Positions 27,439-35,184 of a stretch of DNA of 64,000 nucleotides are shown here, one piece after another. Position 1 is the stretch's first letter. Each line of letters starts with the position of its first letter. The translations under genes and the position numbers were made by a program. The stretch is from Paenibacillus terricola (GTDB lineage: Bacteria; Bacillota; Bacilli; Paenibacillales; Paenibacillaceae). The stretch lies in contig NZ_JACXZA010000003.1 of NCBI RefSeq assembly GCF_014779765.1, positions 434,001-498,000 on the forward strand, in the 5' to 3' direction. The notes under the pieces were generated by a model. That model was not told the origin of the DNA. It ran no database searches and saw only the letters and a list, made by a program, of their open reading frames with translations.

Positions 27439-27524
27439 CTGCCCGTTAGTTGAAAAAACGGCAGCTGATCGTTGGCCGGCTGCCGTCATGTCTGGATTGA
27501 GCTATAGTTACCTGTTAGTTGAAA
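27439..27524 (-). repeat. Repeat element copy R3
   Basis: CTGCCCGTTAGTTGAA, an A-run, a perfect 8-bp hairpin (ACGGCAGC/GCTGCCGT in about 27458-27486), then GAGCTATAGTTACCTGTTAG. The right box contains the stop codon (27515-27517) and last codons of the next gene. Confidence 0.8.
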
Positions 27525-28180
27525 AATTGATTGATTCCCGTCATCCCCGAGTCATTGGCGTAAGCTGAATATTCTTCAATTAACTGCACCCACACTTTAT
27601 CGTTAACGACGAGGTCCCAATTGACATTTTCGTCACCGTTATGCGTTGATCCGGGCACTATATTCTTGGCAATCACAGACCATTGTTTGCTAATCTCATA
27701 GATGCCTTTTATTTTGTCGAATTGCTCCTCATTAAGCGTGATTGTTGACTTCGCTGGTGTGCAATCCCCGAGAACTCCATTTCCGATCAACTGCCTAGAC
27801 AGAAAAAAATGAATATCCTGAGCTGTGTTTGCTGTTATATTGTTCGTTTGTATGTAATTCACCTTTTTTAAAGATTGTGATGTCTGAAGTAATTCCTGAT
27901 ATTCCGTGCCGATCGATTTAAAATCGTAACATAGAGTGGTCGCTTGACCAGGTAACATTTCTTTCTCGCCACTTTCCATGACTTTATGAAGGGTCTCATC
28001 GCTAATCAAAACGGCAGTCAATAAATTTGATAATGATTGAGCAATTTTTGCTGAAATGTAACGCTCATATCTTTGGTTTTCTCTTTGGTTTTCCTTAAAC
28101 TGAGAATATGTGAAAATCGTTAAAACAACCAACAATACCATGCATATTGAGACAGCAATAAGAAGCCGTTTAATTAACAT
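27515..28180 (-). CDS. Hypothetical membrane-anchored protein ending inside repeat R3
   Basis: The start is ATG 28178-28180 directly after GGGGGAGAGA; a GTG at 28192 is the alternative. The 221-residue product has an N-terminal membrane anchor (about 3-23) followed by a charged coiled-coil-like stretch (QFKENQRENQRYERY) and a mostly helical extracytoplasmic domain with two cysteines. The family is not recognised. Its last residues (NQFF then Asn) and stop codon are encoded by the right box of repeat R3, suggesting that the repeat set the present 3' end. Confidence 0.7.
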   Translation of the reverse strand: MLIKRLLIAVSICMVLLVVLTIFTYSQFKENQRENQRYERYISAKIAQSLSNLLTAVLISDETLHKVMESGEKEMLPGQATTLCYDFKSIGTEYQELLQTSQSLKKVNYIQTNNITANTAQDIHFFLSRQLIGNGVLGDCTPAKSTITLNEEQFDKIKGIYEISKQWSVIAKNIVPGSTHNGDENVNWDLVVNDKVWVQLIEEYSAYANDSGMTGINQFFN

Positions 28181-28257
28181 TCTCTCCCCCACATACCGAC
28201 TCTGGACTTAAAAATTCAATACGCTTCACAGCATTGTTTCGAACTCATTCCGCTAAT

Positions 28258-28330
28258 CTGCCCGTTCGTTGAACAGCCTGCTAGATTGACAGGCTGCGTT
28301 ATTCACGTATCGTTTCCCGATAGCTTAATG
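28258..28330 (-). repeat. Repeat element copy R4
   Basis: CTGCCCGTTCGTTGAA, a hairpin CAGCCTG/CAGGCTG (about 28273-28295), then GTATCGTTTCCCGATAGCTT and AATG. The right edge abuts the stop codon of the kinase-like gene at 28332. Confidence 0.8.
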
Positions 28331-28331
28331 T

Positions 28332-28970
28332 TTAAGGGGGCGTTGTCCTTAAGAAATTAATCATAAAATCAAACATTTTGAGAGTCATATCAGGTGATAC
28401 ACCTGGCGAATTTATAATCTGACTTCTAATATTGAGTAAGTTTCCTTCTATCGACTCTGCCTTAAATATTCCCGCAAAGTTGGGTACTATGGAGTTAAGT
28501 GCCTGGAAATATTTAATCTGAGGTTCTACAAGCTTGAGGTGTTTTTCGAATCCACTTCTACTTCTTGTTTTATCCGACTCTTTCCGTTTTCTAAGTTCTG
28601 ATTCATCGTTCCATAAGACGATGTAGCAATGTGGAAAGGATATTTCATTTAAAAAAATCTTTTCACGGAAAAACTCTGCTTCATATTCAAACAATTTTTC
28701 GTCAAACCCATAAACCCAATCATACCAAAGCTTAAATACATCCCCATCCAGTAATATAAATTCATGTTCCTTGCTCTTCTCCAACGCGATTTGCCATCTT
28801 TTTATTTGACATTCAAGGAACCATTTCACAAGTTCAATACCATTTAAATTTGTTTGTCCGAAAAGGACCTGGGTTTCTTCTACAACATATGCATCATATA
28901 TCTCAGCGAATGCCTTACAAGTTGTAGACTTGCCGACTGCACTGGTGCCTTCTAGGCAGATGATGGTCAT
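28332..28970 (-). CDS. P-loop nucleoside/small-molecule kinase-like protein
   Basis: A 212-residue protein starting MTIICLEGTSAVGKST, with a Walker A loop (about residues 8-16) right at the N-terminus, a helix-rich middle and a basic arginine/lysine cluster (RKRKESDKTRSRSGFEKH) like the LID of thymidylate or AAA_33-type kinases. A DGD motif (about 74-76) could be the catalytic/Walker B site. It should phosphorylate a small molecule or nucleoside, or modify an aminoglycoside-like compound; the substrate is unknown. It is AT-rich and ends at repeat R4. Confidence 0.75.
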   Translation of the reverse strand: MTIICLEGTSAVGKSTTCKAFAEIYDAYVVEETQVLFGQTNLNGIELVKWFLECQIKRWQIALEKSKEHEFILLDGDVFKLWYDWVYGFDEKLFEYEAEFFREKIFLNEISFPHCYIVLWNDESELRKRKESDKTRSRSGFEKHLKLVEPQIKYFQALNSIVPNFAGIFKAESIEGNLLNIRSQIINSPGVSPDMTLKMFDFMINFLRTTPP

Positions 28971-29053
28971 ATAAAAATCACCTCTATTGCAATATTATAG
29001 GTGGATATTACCACAATCCGATTATACCTCATATCTATTTTAACTACGCAATC

Positions 29054-29110
29054 CTGCCCGTTAGCTTAACAAATAAAAGGAGCAGTTGCCGCGGCGGCAG
29101 ACTGCTCCTA
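29054..29110 (-). repeat. Repeat element copy R5, also terminator of the DUF1854 operon
   Basis: CTGCCCGTTAGCTTAAC, then an A-rich stretch and the hairpin AGGAGCAG...CTGCTCCT (29078-29109). Read on the minus strand it is a strong hairpin followed by TTTTATTTG, placed downstream of the DUF1854 gene. The right box seen in R2 and R4 is missing. Confidence 0.75.
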
Positions 29111-29216
29111 GATAATTACTTTATTGATTTCTATGCATTATTAGCTGGAGCTCGAACTTCCCAATCCTACGATTATCTAATTCTACGATTACAAATCCTA
29201 CAAGAAACCTTCTTCG

Positions 29217-29714
29217 CTACAGCACTTCCTCCAACTGTCGCCGGCTGTGCGCATCGAGCGCCTGCCAATCCGGAATCTCGCATCGCTTGCCATGCATATC
29301 GGTCAGGATGACGCGGCCTCCGCCGGGATATTGAAGATGCTCATGCAGGTTCCTCATGGCCATGCGGGTAGGACCGAGATGGGTTTGCAGCTCCCACAGC
29401 CACAGGTCGGATTTGAATTTGACGCTGTCCACGCGCGTCACTCGCGGAAGGAAATAACGGAATTGCAGCTCCTTCGTCAGCTCCTCCGCGCTTTCCTCGT
29501 TCAGCTCGTGAATCTCTTTCACGATGCCAAGCTCCTCATCCTTTGCGTTCCTTATCGAGATATAGGAATCGGTATATCGAAACGGAAACGCTCGATAGAT
29601 GATCAGCTCATCATAGGGCTGGCCATCGACAACGCCCTGCAGCACACCGCCGTTGCCGCGGCTGAAGTAAACATCATCCGGCGACAGCATTCGAATATCA
29701 TACTTATCCGCCAT
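29217..29714 (-). CDS. DUF1854-family protein
   Basis: A 165-residue soluble protein matching the DUF1854 pattern, which is annotated in other bacteria next to cyanophycin genes: RAFPF early, ELQFRYFLPRVTRVDSV centrally, the LGPTRMAMR block, and VILTDMHGKRCEIPDW...LDAHSRRQL at the end. Its ATG overlaps the stop of the ABC exporter gene by one base (TAATG), so the two are translationally coupled and probably form one system. In known genomes DUF1854 proteins accompany an ABC transporter of the same type. No cyanophycin synthetase or cyanophycinase lies in this window. Confidence 0.85.
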   Translation of the reverse strand: MADKYDIRMLSPDDVYFSRGNGGVLQGVVDGQPYDELIIYRAFPFRYTDSYISIRNAKDEELGIVKEIHELNEESAEELTKELQFRYFLPRVTRVDSVKFKSDLWLWELQTHLGPTRMAMRNLHEHLQYPGGGRVILTDMHGKRCEIPDWQALDAHSRRQLEEVL

Positions 29715-31903
29715 TAGCCTTCAACCCCCTTAATCTGCGACAGCTCCCGCTGTGCATCGACCAGCTTGCGATACACGCCTGCCTCCTTGGACAGCAGCTC
29801 CTCATGCGTGCCGACTTCGACGATTTTGCCGCGATCGAGCACAACGAGCCGATCGGCATTGCGAAGCGTAGACAAGCGATGGGCAATCGCGAATGTCGTC
29901 CGCCCTTGCACGAGGCGCGAGATGGCCTCTTGAATCTGACGCTCGGTCTCCGTATCGACGGAAGCCGTCGCTTCGTCGAGAATGAGAATGCGCGGGTCGT
30001 GGATAATCGCACGCGCGATCGCGACACGCTGCTTCTCGCCGCCGGACAGCTTATGTCCCCGCTCGCCGACGCGCGTATCGTAGCCATCCGGCAGCCGGAC
30101 AATGAAGTCGTGCGCGTTGGCGATCTTCGCTGCACGCATAATTTCCTCTGGTGTAGCATCGGACTTGGAGTAAGCGATATTATCCGCGATCGTTCCATCG
30201 AACAGGAACGTCTCCTGCAGCACGACGCCGACCTGTCTGCGCAGATCGGATTGGCTAATATCGCGAATCGATACGCCATCGATGCGTACCGTTCCTTCGT
30301 CTGAATCGTAGAATCGGCAGATCAGGTTGATGAACGTTGATTTGCCTGCCCCTGAATGACCGACGAGACCGATCATTTCGCCCGCCTTCACCTGCAAATT
30401 GACATCCTTCAGAACCGGATGATGTTTCTCATAGCCATACGTTACATGTTCGAAGCTCACATCACCCTTAATGACGCCAAGCGGAACGGGATCATGCGTA
30501 TCCGGAACTTCTGAAGGCGTATCCATAATTTCGAACACCCGATGCGCGGAAGCCATCGCACTGTTCGCCCAACTGATCATTTGACTGATCCATTGAAGCG
30601 GGCCGAACAACATGCCGAGGTAGGCAATCAGCGCCATCAGCTCGCCAAGCTGCATCCGGTCATGAAGCACATTACGGCCGCCGTAATACCAGATCAGGAG
30701 CGTCCCTATACCGGCGACAAAGCCGAAGATGGGAAAGACGAACTGCCATAGCCCCTCCATTCGGATATTGTTCCGAACAACGACACCGTTAGCCTCCTCG
30801 TAACGTGTCGTTTCCTCGCGTTCTCTGCCGAAAGCCTTGACGACGCGAATGCCTTGCAACGCGTCACCGACAAGCGTGTTCAAACGAAACGTCGAGCGCC
30901 ATTGCTGATACCAGCGGCGCTCGATCTTCGGCCAGATCGTCATCGAGACGATGACCATGACCGGCACAGGCAGCAGGGCGAACAACGACAGCTTCCAATC
31001 CAAGCTAAAGATAATAATAAAGATTGCAACAATGCGCAGCACTTCGCCGCTCAGGTAGGTGACGCCGTCTGTCATGAACTGGCGCATCGCTTCGGCATCG
31101 CCGTTAACCCGTCCAATGAATTGCGACGTCTGCCTCCGGTCGAAGTAAGAGAGCGACAGTCGCATGAGCGATTTGTAGATATCTTTGCGCAGATCCCCCA
31201 TTAACTTCGAACCGACCCATACGCCAATGAGACCGCGAATGGTTTGCATCGCGGATTGCAGCAGCATTGTGACGCCGAGACCAAGAATAAGCAGCAGCAG
31301 GGTCGAGCCCATGTCCTTCGTCTGCAGAACATCATCAATGATGACTTTCGTCAGATAAGGCGGGGCCAATTCAACGACGGACGTCATGATGAGAAGCAGC
31401 GCCGCGAAGCCCATTTGCATTTTGTACGGCTTCGCATAACGGAGCATACGCGCGGCCAGCTTGCTGCTCTGCATACAGAATGGGCACACCTTGGTGCCGT
31501 CCAGGAGCGGATTGCCGCACGACGGACAAGTGCGCGGGATGTCGCGCTCCGATACAACCGGCAATTCCTCTTGCTTCGCAAGGGCACTGATCAACTTGGC
31601 TGCGAACGAGAACGTCGAAGTTTGCGCAGCCGTATAACGAGCCACGACTACCGGTCCATCCTGCGTGTCGGCTACCAACATGCCTCCGCCGATCGCTCCT
31701 GCCGCCCTTGCATCTTTCACTTTGACAATCGGAAGCCGTACATTAGGCGCCTCCTCTTGTCCCCAGACTGCGACCTCCTGAGCGGTTACGGTCAACCATT
31801 GCTCGCCGAAACTTCCGTCTGACAGCAAATCGGTTCTCACGCTGAACAACACTTCATCCTTATCTTTGTTTCGGAGGTTCTGTGGTAATTGATCTTGGTT
31901 CAC
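29714..31903 (-). CDS. ABC exporter with N-terminal zinc-ribbon domain (DUF1854-associated)
   Basis: A half-transporter fused after an extra N-terminal domain. The start is placed at GTG 31901-31903, 12 nt after AAGGAGG; the longer frame to 32041 starts with TTG, lacks a ribosome site and contains a perfect hairpin. With this start the protein has 729 residues: a roughly 120-residue N-terminal domain, a four-cysteine zinc ribbon (CPSCGN...CPFC, Cys126/129/140/143), a six-helix exporter membrane domain, and an NBD with GHSGAGKST, LSGGEKQRVAIARAI and ILILDEATASVD. Homologues are annotated as cyanophycin-associated ABC transporters. The substrate is unknown. Confidence 0.88.
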   Translation of the reverse strand: MNQDQLPQNLRNKDKDEVLFSVRTDLLSDGSFGEQWLTVTAQEVAVWGQEEAPNVRLPIVKVKDARAAGAIGGGMLVADTQDGPVVVARYTAAQTSTFSFAAKLISALAKQEELPVVSERDIPRTCPSCGNPLLDGTKVCPFCMQSSKLAARMLRYAKPYKMQMGFAALLLIMTSVVELAPPYLTKVIIDDVLQTKDMGSTLLLLILGLGVTMLLQSAMQTIRGLIGVWVGSKLMGDLRKDIYKSLMRLSLSYFDRRQTSQFIGRVNGDAEAMRQFMTDGVTYLSGEVLRIVAIFIIIFSLDWKLSLFALLPVPVMVIVSMTIWPKIERRWYQQWRSTFRLNTLVGDALQGIRVVKAFGREREETTRYEEANGVVVRNNIRMEGLWQFVFPIFGFVAGIGTLLIWYYGGRNVLHDRMQLGELMALIAYLGMLFGPLQWISQMISWANSAMASAHRVFEIMDTPSEVPDTHDPVPLGVIKGDVSFEHVTYGYEKHHPVLKDVNLQVKAGEMIGLVGHSGAGKSTFINLICRFYDSDEGTVRIDGVSIRDISQSDLRRQVGVVLQETFLFDGTIADNIAYSKSDATPEEIMRAAKIANAHDFIVRLPDGYDTRVGERGHKLSGGEKQRVAIARAIIHDPRILILDEATASVDTETERQIQEAISRLVQGRTTFAIAHRLSTLRNADRLVVLDRGKIVEVGTHEELLSKEAGVYRKLVDAQRELSQIKGVEG

Positions 31904-31946
31904 GACTCGCCTAATCCTCCTTACATCAGGACCTTTGAGCACGACA

Positions 31947-31977
31947 TAGGGACTTTGCGCCCCGCGCAAAGTCCCTA
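31947..31977 (-). promoter_or_regulatory. Perfect 14-bp leader hairpin upstream of ABC exporter
   Basis: The arms 31947-31960 and 31964-31977 pair perfectly around CCC. It lies about 44 nt upstream of the preferred exporter start. No T-run follows on the minus strand, so it is either an RNA structural element or a dyad bound by a protein. Confidence 0.6.
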
Positions 31978-32097
31978 CGCTCTCAAAGTCACTCTGATTA
32001 GTTCTAGTAACCTGCCTGTGGGATTGTTTGACAGTTAACAACGAGTGTAACGCTCAATACCTTCACCAACAACCTGTTTAAATATTGTTTCTATCTA

Positions 32098-32697
32098 TTA
32101 TTTCTTCGAGCCCCTTCTAATCGTTGAGATATGGAACGGATAACGCATGAACGTCTCATGCCTCTCCAACTGCTCCATGATCGCGCCCCGATCTTCTACA
32201 TAATGCTCAAGCCTGCTGACAGGCGATTGCTTCAAGTTCGCCATGAACATGAGACTTCCGCCAGGCTTCAGCAGTCGTAGACAAGCATCCAGACACTGCT
32301 CGAACTGTCCCGCTTCTTGGATGGTAGAGCCAATTAACGTTACAAGATCATAGGCGCCTTGAGGCAGCTCTGGATCGAAAACGCTCCGGTTCACAACCTC
32401 CGACGGATTCGGGTGTCCCTCTCGCTTCTGCCTATAGGCAAACAGCTCGCAGATGCCGGCATCGATATCAACGCTCGTCAGCCGTCCTTTCCCTTTCAAC
32501 CAATAGCCAATATAATCATCCCAATCGCCGGTGCCGATTCCAACATTGCATACCTGCATCCCCTCCGTAACCGCGAACTCGTTCCTTACATACACGCGGG
32601 TCATGCACTCTGCATACAGATTGTCGGGCGACGCATTCCATTCACCTGCTTCAGGTCCCTTAAGCTCCAAATAAAAATTAAGCAGTTTCTCTTCCAT
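32098..32697 (-). CDS. Class I SAM-dependent methyltransferase
   Basis: A 199-residue cytoplasmic protein with the Rossmann methyltransferase order: motif I VCNVGIGTGDW (about 49-59), the acidic loop after strand beta-2 (SVDIDAG), motif II near YDLVTLIGS, and motif III LLKPGGSLMFMAN. It should transfer a methyl group from S-adenosylmethionine; the acceptor is unknown. It stands alone between the exporter operon and the xylanase terminator. An AGTGAT site about 8 nt upstream of the ATG supports the start. Confidence 0.88.
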   Translation of the reverse strand: MEEKLLNFYLELKGPEAGEWNASPDNLYAECMTRVYVRNEFAVTEGMQVCNVGIGTGDWDDYIGYWLKGKGRLTSVDIDAGICELFAYRQKREGHPNPSEVVNRSVFDPELPQGAYDLVTLIGSTIQEAGQFEQCLDACLRLLKPGGSLMFMANLKQSPVSRLEHYVEDRGAIMEQLERHETFMRYPFHISTIRRGSKK

Positions 32698-32720
32698 TCC
32701 CTATCACTCCTATGGCGAAC

Positions 32721-32760
32721 AAAAGGAGCAGGCGCGATTTCACTGCACGCACTGCTCCTA
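32721..32760 (-). terminator. Terminator of the xylan cluster
   Basis: On the minus strand AGGAGCAG and CTGCTCCT pair with a GCG extension, followed by TTTTGTT. It lies 38 bp after the xylanase stop and its stem sequence resembles that of R5. Confidence 0.75.
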
Positions 32761-32797
32761 TGCCGTCTGTATCTATCTTGTCCTCCTATTATAGGGA

Positions 32798-34114
32798 CTA
32801 TTGCGGTAATTTGGAAGGGTCAACAATCGCCCAAAATGCTTGTTTCGCATGCAGCTGTCGATCGAACAACAATGGAGCGTCCTTCCGAGTAACAGGGAAC
32901 GTATCTAGCCAAGTATGTGCGTCTGTAATGCCCCAGAACATAACTCCGCTTATGATGTCCTTATTCGCCTTGAAGGCATCGAACAGCTCGCGGTACTTGT
33001 CAGCTTGATTTTTCAGTATATTCGCTGGGATGTCATCCCCATAGTCGGAGCGGTCATTCCATGCGTAAAGGCTCATGTCGAGCTCCGTGACAATGTTATC
33101 GAGCCCAAGCTCGGCAAACTTCTTCATGGAGTCGATAATCGCAGAGACGGGCGGCCCAGCAATGCTAATATGCGTTTGATGACCAACGCCATCAATCGGA
33201 ACCCCTTTGTCCAGCATTGACTTCACGAGATCATACAGACGGTCGCGTTTCGTAACATCGTCCGTACCGTAATCGTTGATATACAGCTTGATGTCCGGAC
33301 CTCCAGCTGCGCGTGCAGCCCGGAACGCCGTCTCGATGAAGTCAGTTCCCGTGATTTTGTACCAGTCGCTTGCACGCATGCCGTCCGGGTCGCCGGGTTC
33401 GATGACTTCATTCACGACATCCCACGACTTAATATCGTTCTTATAACGCGACACAATGGTACGCACATGGTTGTCGAGACGCTTCAACAGCAGCTTCTTG
33501 TTCGCTTCCCGCTTCTTCGGGTCGGTCTCGTCCGCCATCGGATTGCCGTCAGCGTCCTTGAAGAACCAAGCCCCGACTTGATTGTGCCAGACAAGCGTAT
33601 GGAAGCGAAGCTGCATGCCGTTCTCCTTCGCGAATGCAACAAGCTTGTCCGCGTTGGTCCAATTGAAGTTTCCTTCAGAAGGCTCAATCGCGTCAGGCTT
33701 CATCGCGTTCTCGGCTACGAGCCAATTAACCTGTTTCTTGAGCAGATCCGCATGCAGACCTGTTGTCTCATTAGGTTCAATTGCTGCGCCTATCGGAAAA
33801 TAATCCTTGAACACATCCTTGAGCGACGGGATGTCCATCTCGACGGATGGCGCAGGCGGTGGCTCTGCAGATGCTGCAGTCACATCTTTCTCTTCCTTCG
33901 CTGCAGCCGTTGCATCTTCAGTCGGCTTCGCAGCATCTGCTGCCGCTGCATCTTTCTTCGATGCATCTTCCGCCTGCTCTGACGCAGCTACCGCTGGCTC
34001 GTTCACATCCTTGCTGTGATTGTCCATTCGGTTAAGAAATAATAGAAGCGCTAGAAATACGGAAATAACGATTGCTGCAATGATGATTCCCATCCGTGCA
34101 ATCGGATTGTTCAA
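32798..34114 (-). CDS. Membrane-tethered GH10 endo-beta-1,4-xylanase
   Basis: TTG at 34112-34114 is the preferred start because GGAAAGGATG precedes it; a TTG at 34135 is possible. The 438-residue product has one uncleaved membrane segment (about 9-27), a long Ala/Lys/Glu/Thr linker (about 32-90) and a complete GH10 domain: acid/base Glu236 in SWDVVNEVIE, nucleophile Glu344 in IVTELDMSL, plus LRFHTLVWHNQ and the GVMFWGITDAHTW end block. The enzyme should sit on the outer membrane face and cut xylan chains beside the transporters encoded upstream. No CBM is attached. It is last in a long minus-strand cluster and precedes a terminator. Confidence 0.93.
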   Translation of the reverse strand: MNNPIARMGIIIAAIVISVFLALLLFLNRMDNHSKDVNEPAVAASEQAEDASKKDAAAADAAKPTEDATAAAKEEKDVTAASAEPPPAPSVEMDIPSLKDVFKDYFPIGAAIEPNETTGLHADLLKKQVNWLVAENAMKPDAIEPSEGNFNWTNADKLVAFAKENGMQLRFHTLVWHNQVGAWFFKDADGNPMADETDPKKREANKKLLLKRLDNHVRTIVSRYKNDIKSWDVVNEVIEPGDPDGMRASDWYKITGTDFIETAFRAARAAGGPDIKLYINDYGTDDVTKRDRLYDLVKSMLDKGVPIDGVGHQTHISIAGPPVSAIIDSMKKFAELGLDNIVTELDMSLYAWNDRSDYGDDIPANILKNQADKYRELFDAFKANKDIISGVMFWGITDAHTWLDTFPVTRKDAPLLFDRQLHAKQAFWAIVDPSKLPQ

Positions 34115-34156
34115 TGGAACCCATCCTTTCCCCAACTAAGCATCAATTATTGCGAG

Positions 34157-34204
34157 AAGCGCCTGCTAGAGGAGGCGTTATAGCCATCCCCAGCAAGGCG
34201 CTCC
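34157..34204 (-). other. Intercistronic hairpin before the xylanase gene
   Basis: GAAGCGCCTGCT (from 34157) pairs with AGCAAGGCGCTCC (to 34204) with one bulge. There is no T-run, so it is probably a stabilising or processing structure between the permease and the xylanase. Confidence 0.5.
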
Positions 34205-34217
34205 CCGTAATCCAATT

Positions 34218-35177
34218 TTATCCAACGATGCCTGTGCGTTCAATACTTTCAACGAAGTAACGCTGTACGAACAAGTAAATGATGACAAGCGGCAGAATCG
34301 CAAGCAGAATGCCTGTATCCTGCACCATGCTCATATAGAATGGATCCTTGTTTGTTGTTTCGCCGCCTTCCAACATAATCGATAGATTATGCGGAAGCGA
34401 TGATAATTGCAGCGACATTACTTTGCTGCTCGTCAGATAAGTAGTGGTGAAGAAGCTGTCGTTCCACTGCCATACGAACGAGAAGAGCAGCACGGTCACA
34501 ATCGCCGGAATCGCATTCGGAAGCATGATCCGCCAGAACGTGGTCCCCACTCCCGCTCCATCGATATAAGCCGCTTCCTCTACTTCCTTCGGAATGCCGC
34601 GGAAGAATTGCCGGAAGATGAAGATGTACAAGCCTGCCTTAAGCGAGCTTGCCGTCAGGGACGTCAGAACGAACGGCCAATACGAATCCAACAGGTTGAT
34701 CGACTTGCCTCCCGTTAGCAGCGGAATAAGCCCTAACAGGTTGAAATCCTTCAAGTTCATATAGATCGGAATGAGTATCGTCGTTGGCGGGACGAGAATC
34801 GTCAGCACAACGCCGAAGAACAGCAGTCCGCTTCCTTTGAATTTCAACCGAGCGAAGGCATAGCCGGCGAGCGCGCAGGATGCCGCGGTCAGCAGCGTCG
34901 TCATCGTCGACAGCGAGAACGTGTTCAGCAGCGTATGCCAGTAGTCCATGATCGAGATGGCTTTCTTGAAATTATCCCACGAGTAATGCTCGGGAACATA
35001 GATGACGATCGGCGAATACAGATCGCTCTTATCTTTAATGGCTGTCGAGATCTTCTGCAGAATCGGGTACAGGATCACGAAGGATAACCCTGTGATGAGC
35101 ACGAGTCGAACGATCGACCAGAGCCCACGCTTCCACGATTCAATCGACATTAAACGGGCCAATATCAACGCTCTCAC
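34218..35177 (-). CDS. Carbohydrate ABC transporter permease (MalG/CUT1 type)
   Basis: A 319-residue polytopic permease with the EAA loop VEEAAYIDGAGVGTTFWRIM followed by LP and a typical CUT1 TM arrangement; a GTG start is assumed at 35177. It starts 7 nt after the stop of the partner permease, so the two are co-transcribed. A GGETTNKDPFYM insertion lies in the last periplasmic loop. The pair has no adjacent ATPase and no private binding protein directly upstream; the DUF5696 lipoprotein takes that place. Confidence 0.9.
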   Translation of the reverse strand: MRALILARLMSIESWKRGLWSIVRLVLITGLSFVILYPILQKISTAIKDKSDLYSPIVIYVPEHYSWDNFKKAISIMDYWHTLLNTFSLSTMTTLLTAASCALAGYAFARLKFKGSGLLFFGVVLTILVPPTTILIPIYMNLKDFNLLGLIPLLTGGKSINLLDSYWPFVLTSLTASSLKAGLYIFIFRQFFRGIPKEVEEAAYIDGAGVGTTFWRIMLPNAIPAIVTVLLFSFVWQWNDSFFTTTYLTSSKVMSLQLSSLPHNLSIMLEGGETTNKDPFYMSMVQDTGILLAILPLVIIYLFVQRYFVESIERTGIVG

Positions 35178-35184
35178 GCTCCCT

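Noticed and set aside
26050-29110. CRISPR array
   Set aside because: Repeats are 60-90 bp, separated by whole genes and not by uniform short spacers, and no cas genes are present.
26612-29110. Classical integron attC sites
   Set aside because: The constant boxes do not fit the RYYYAAC/GTTRRRY core sites cleanly and no integron integrase is seen; kept only as a cassette-like hypothesis.
29714-31903. ATPase for the sugar importers
   Set aside because: The protein has its own exporter-type membrane domain fused to the ATPase and pairs with DUF1854; it is not an MsmX/UgpC-like importer subunit.
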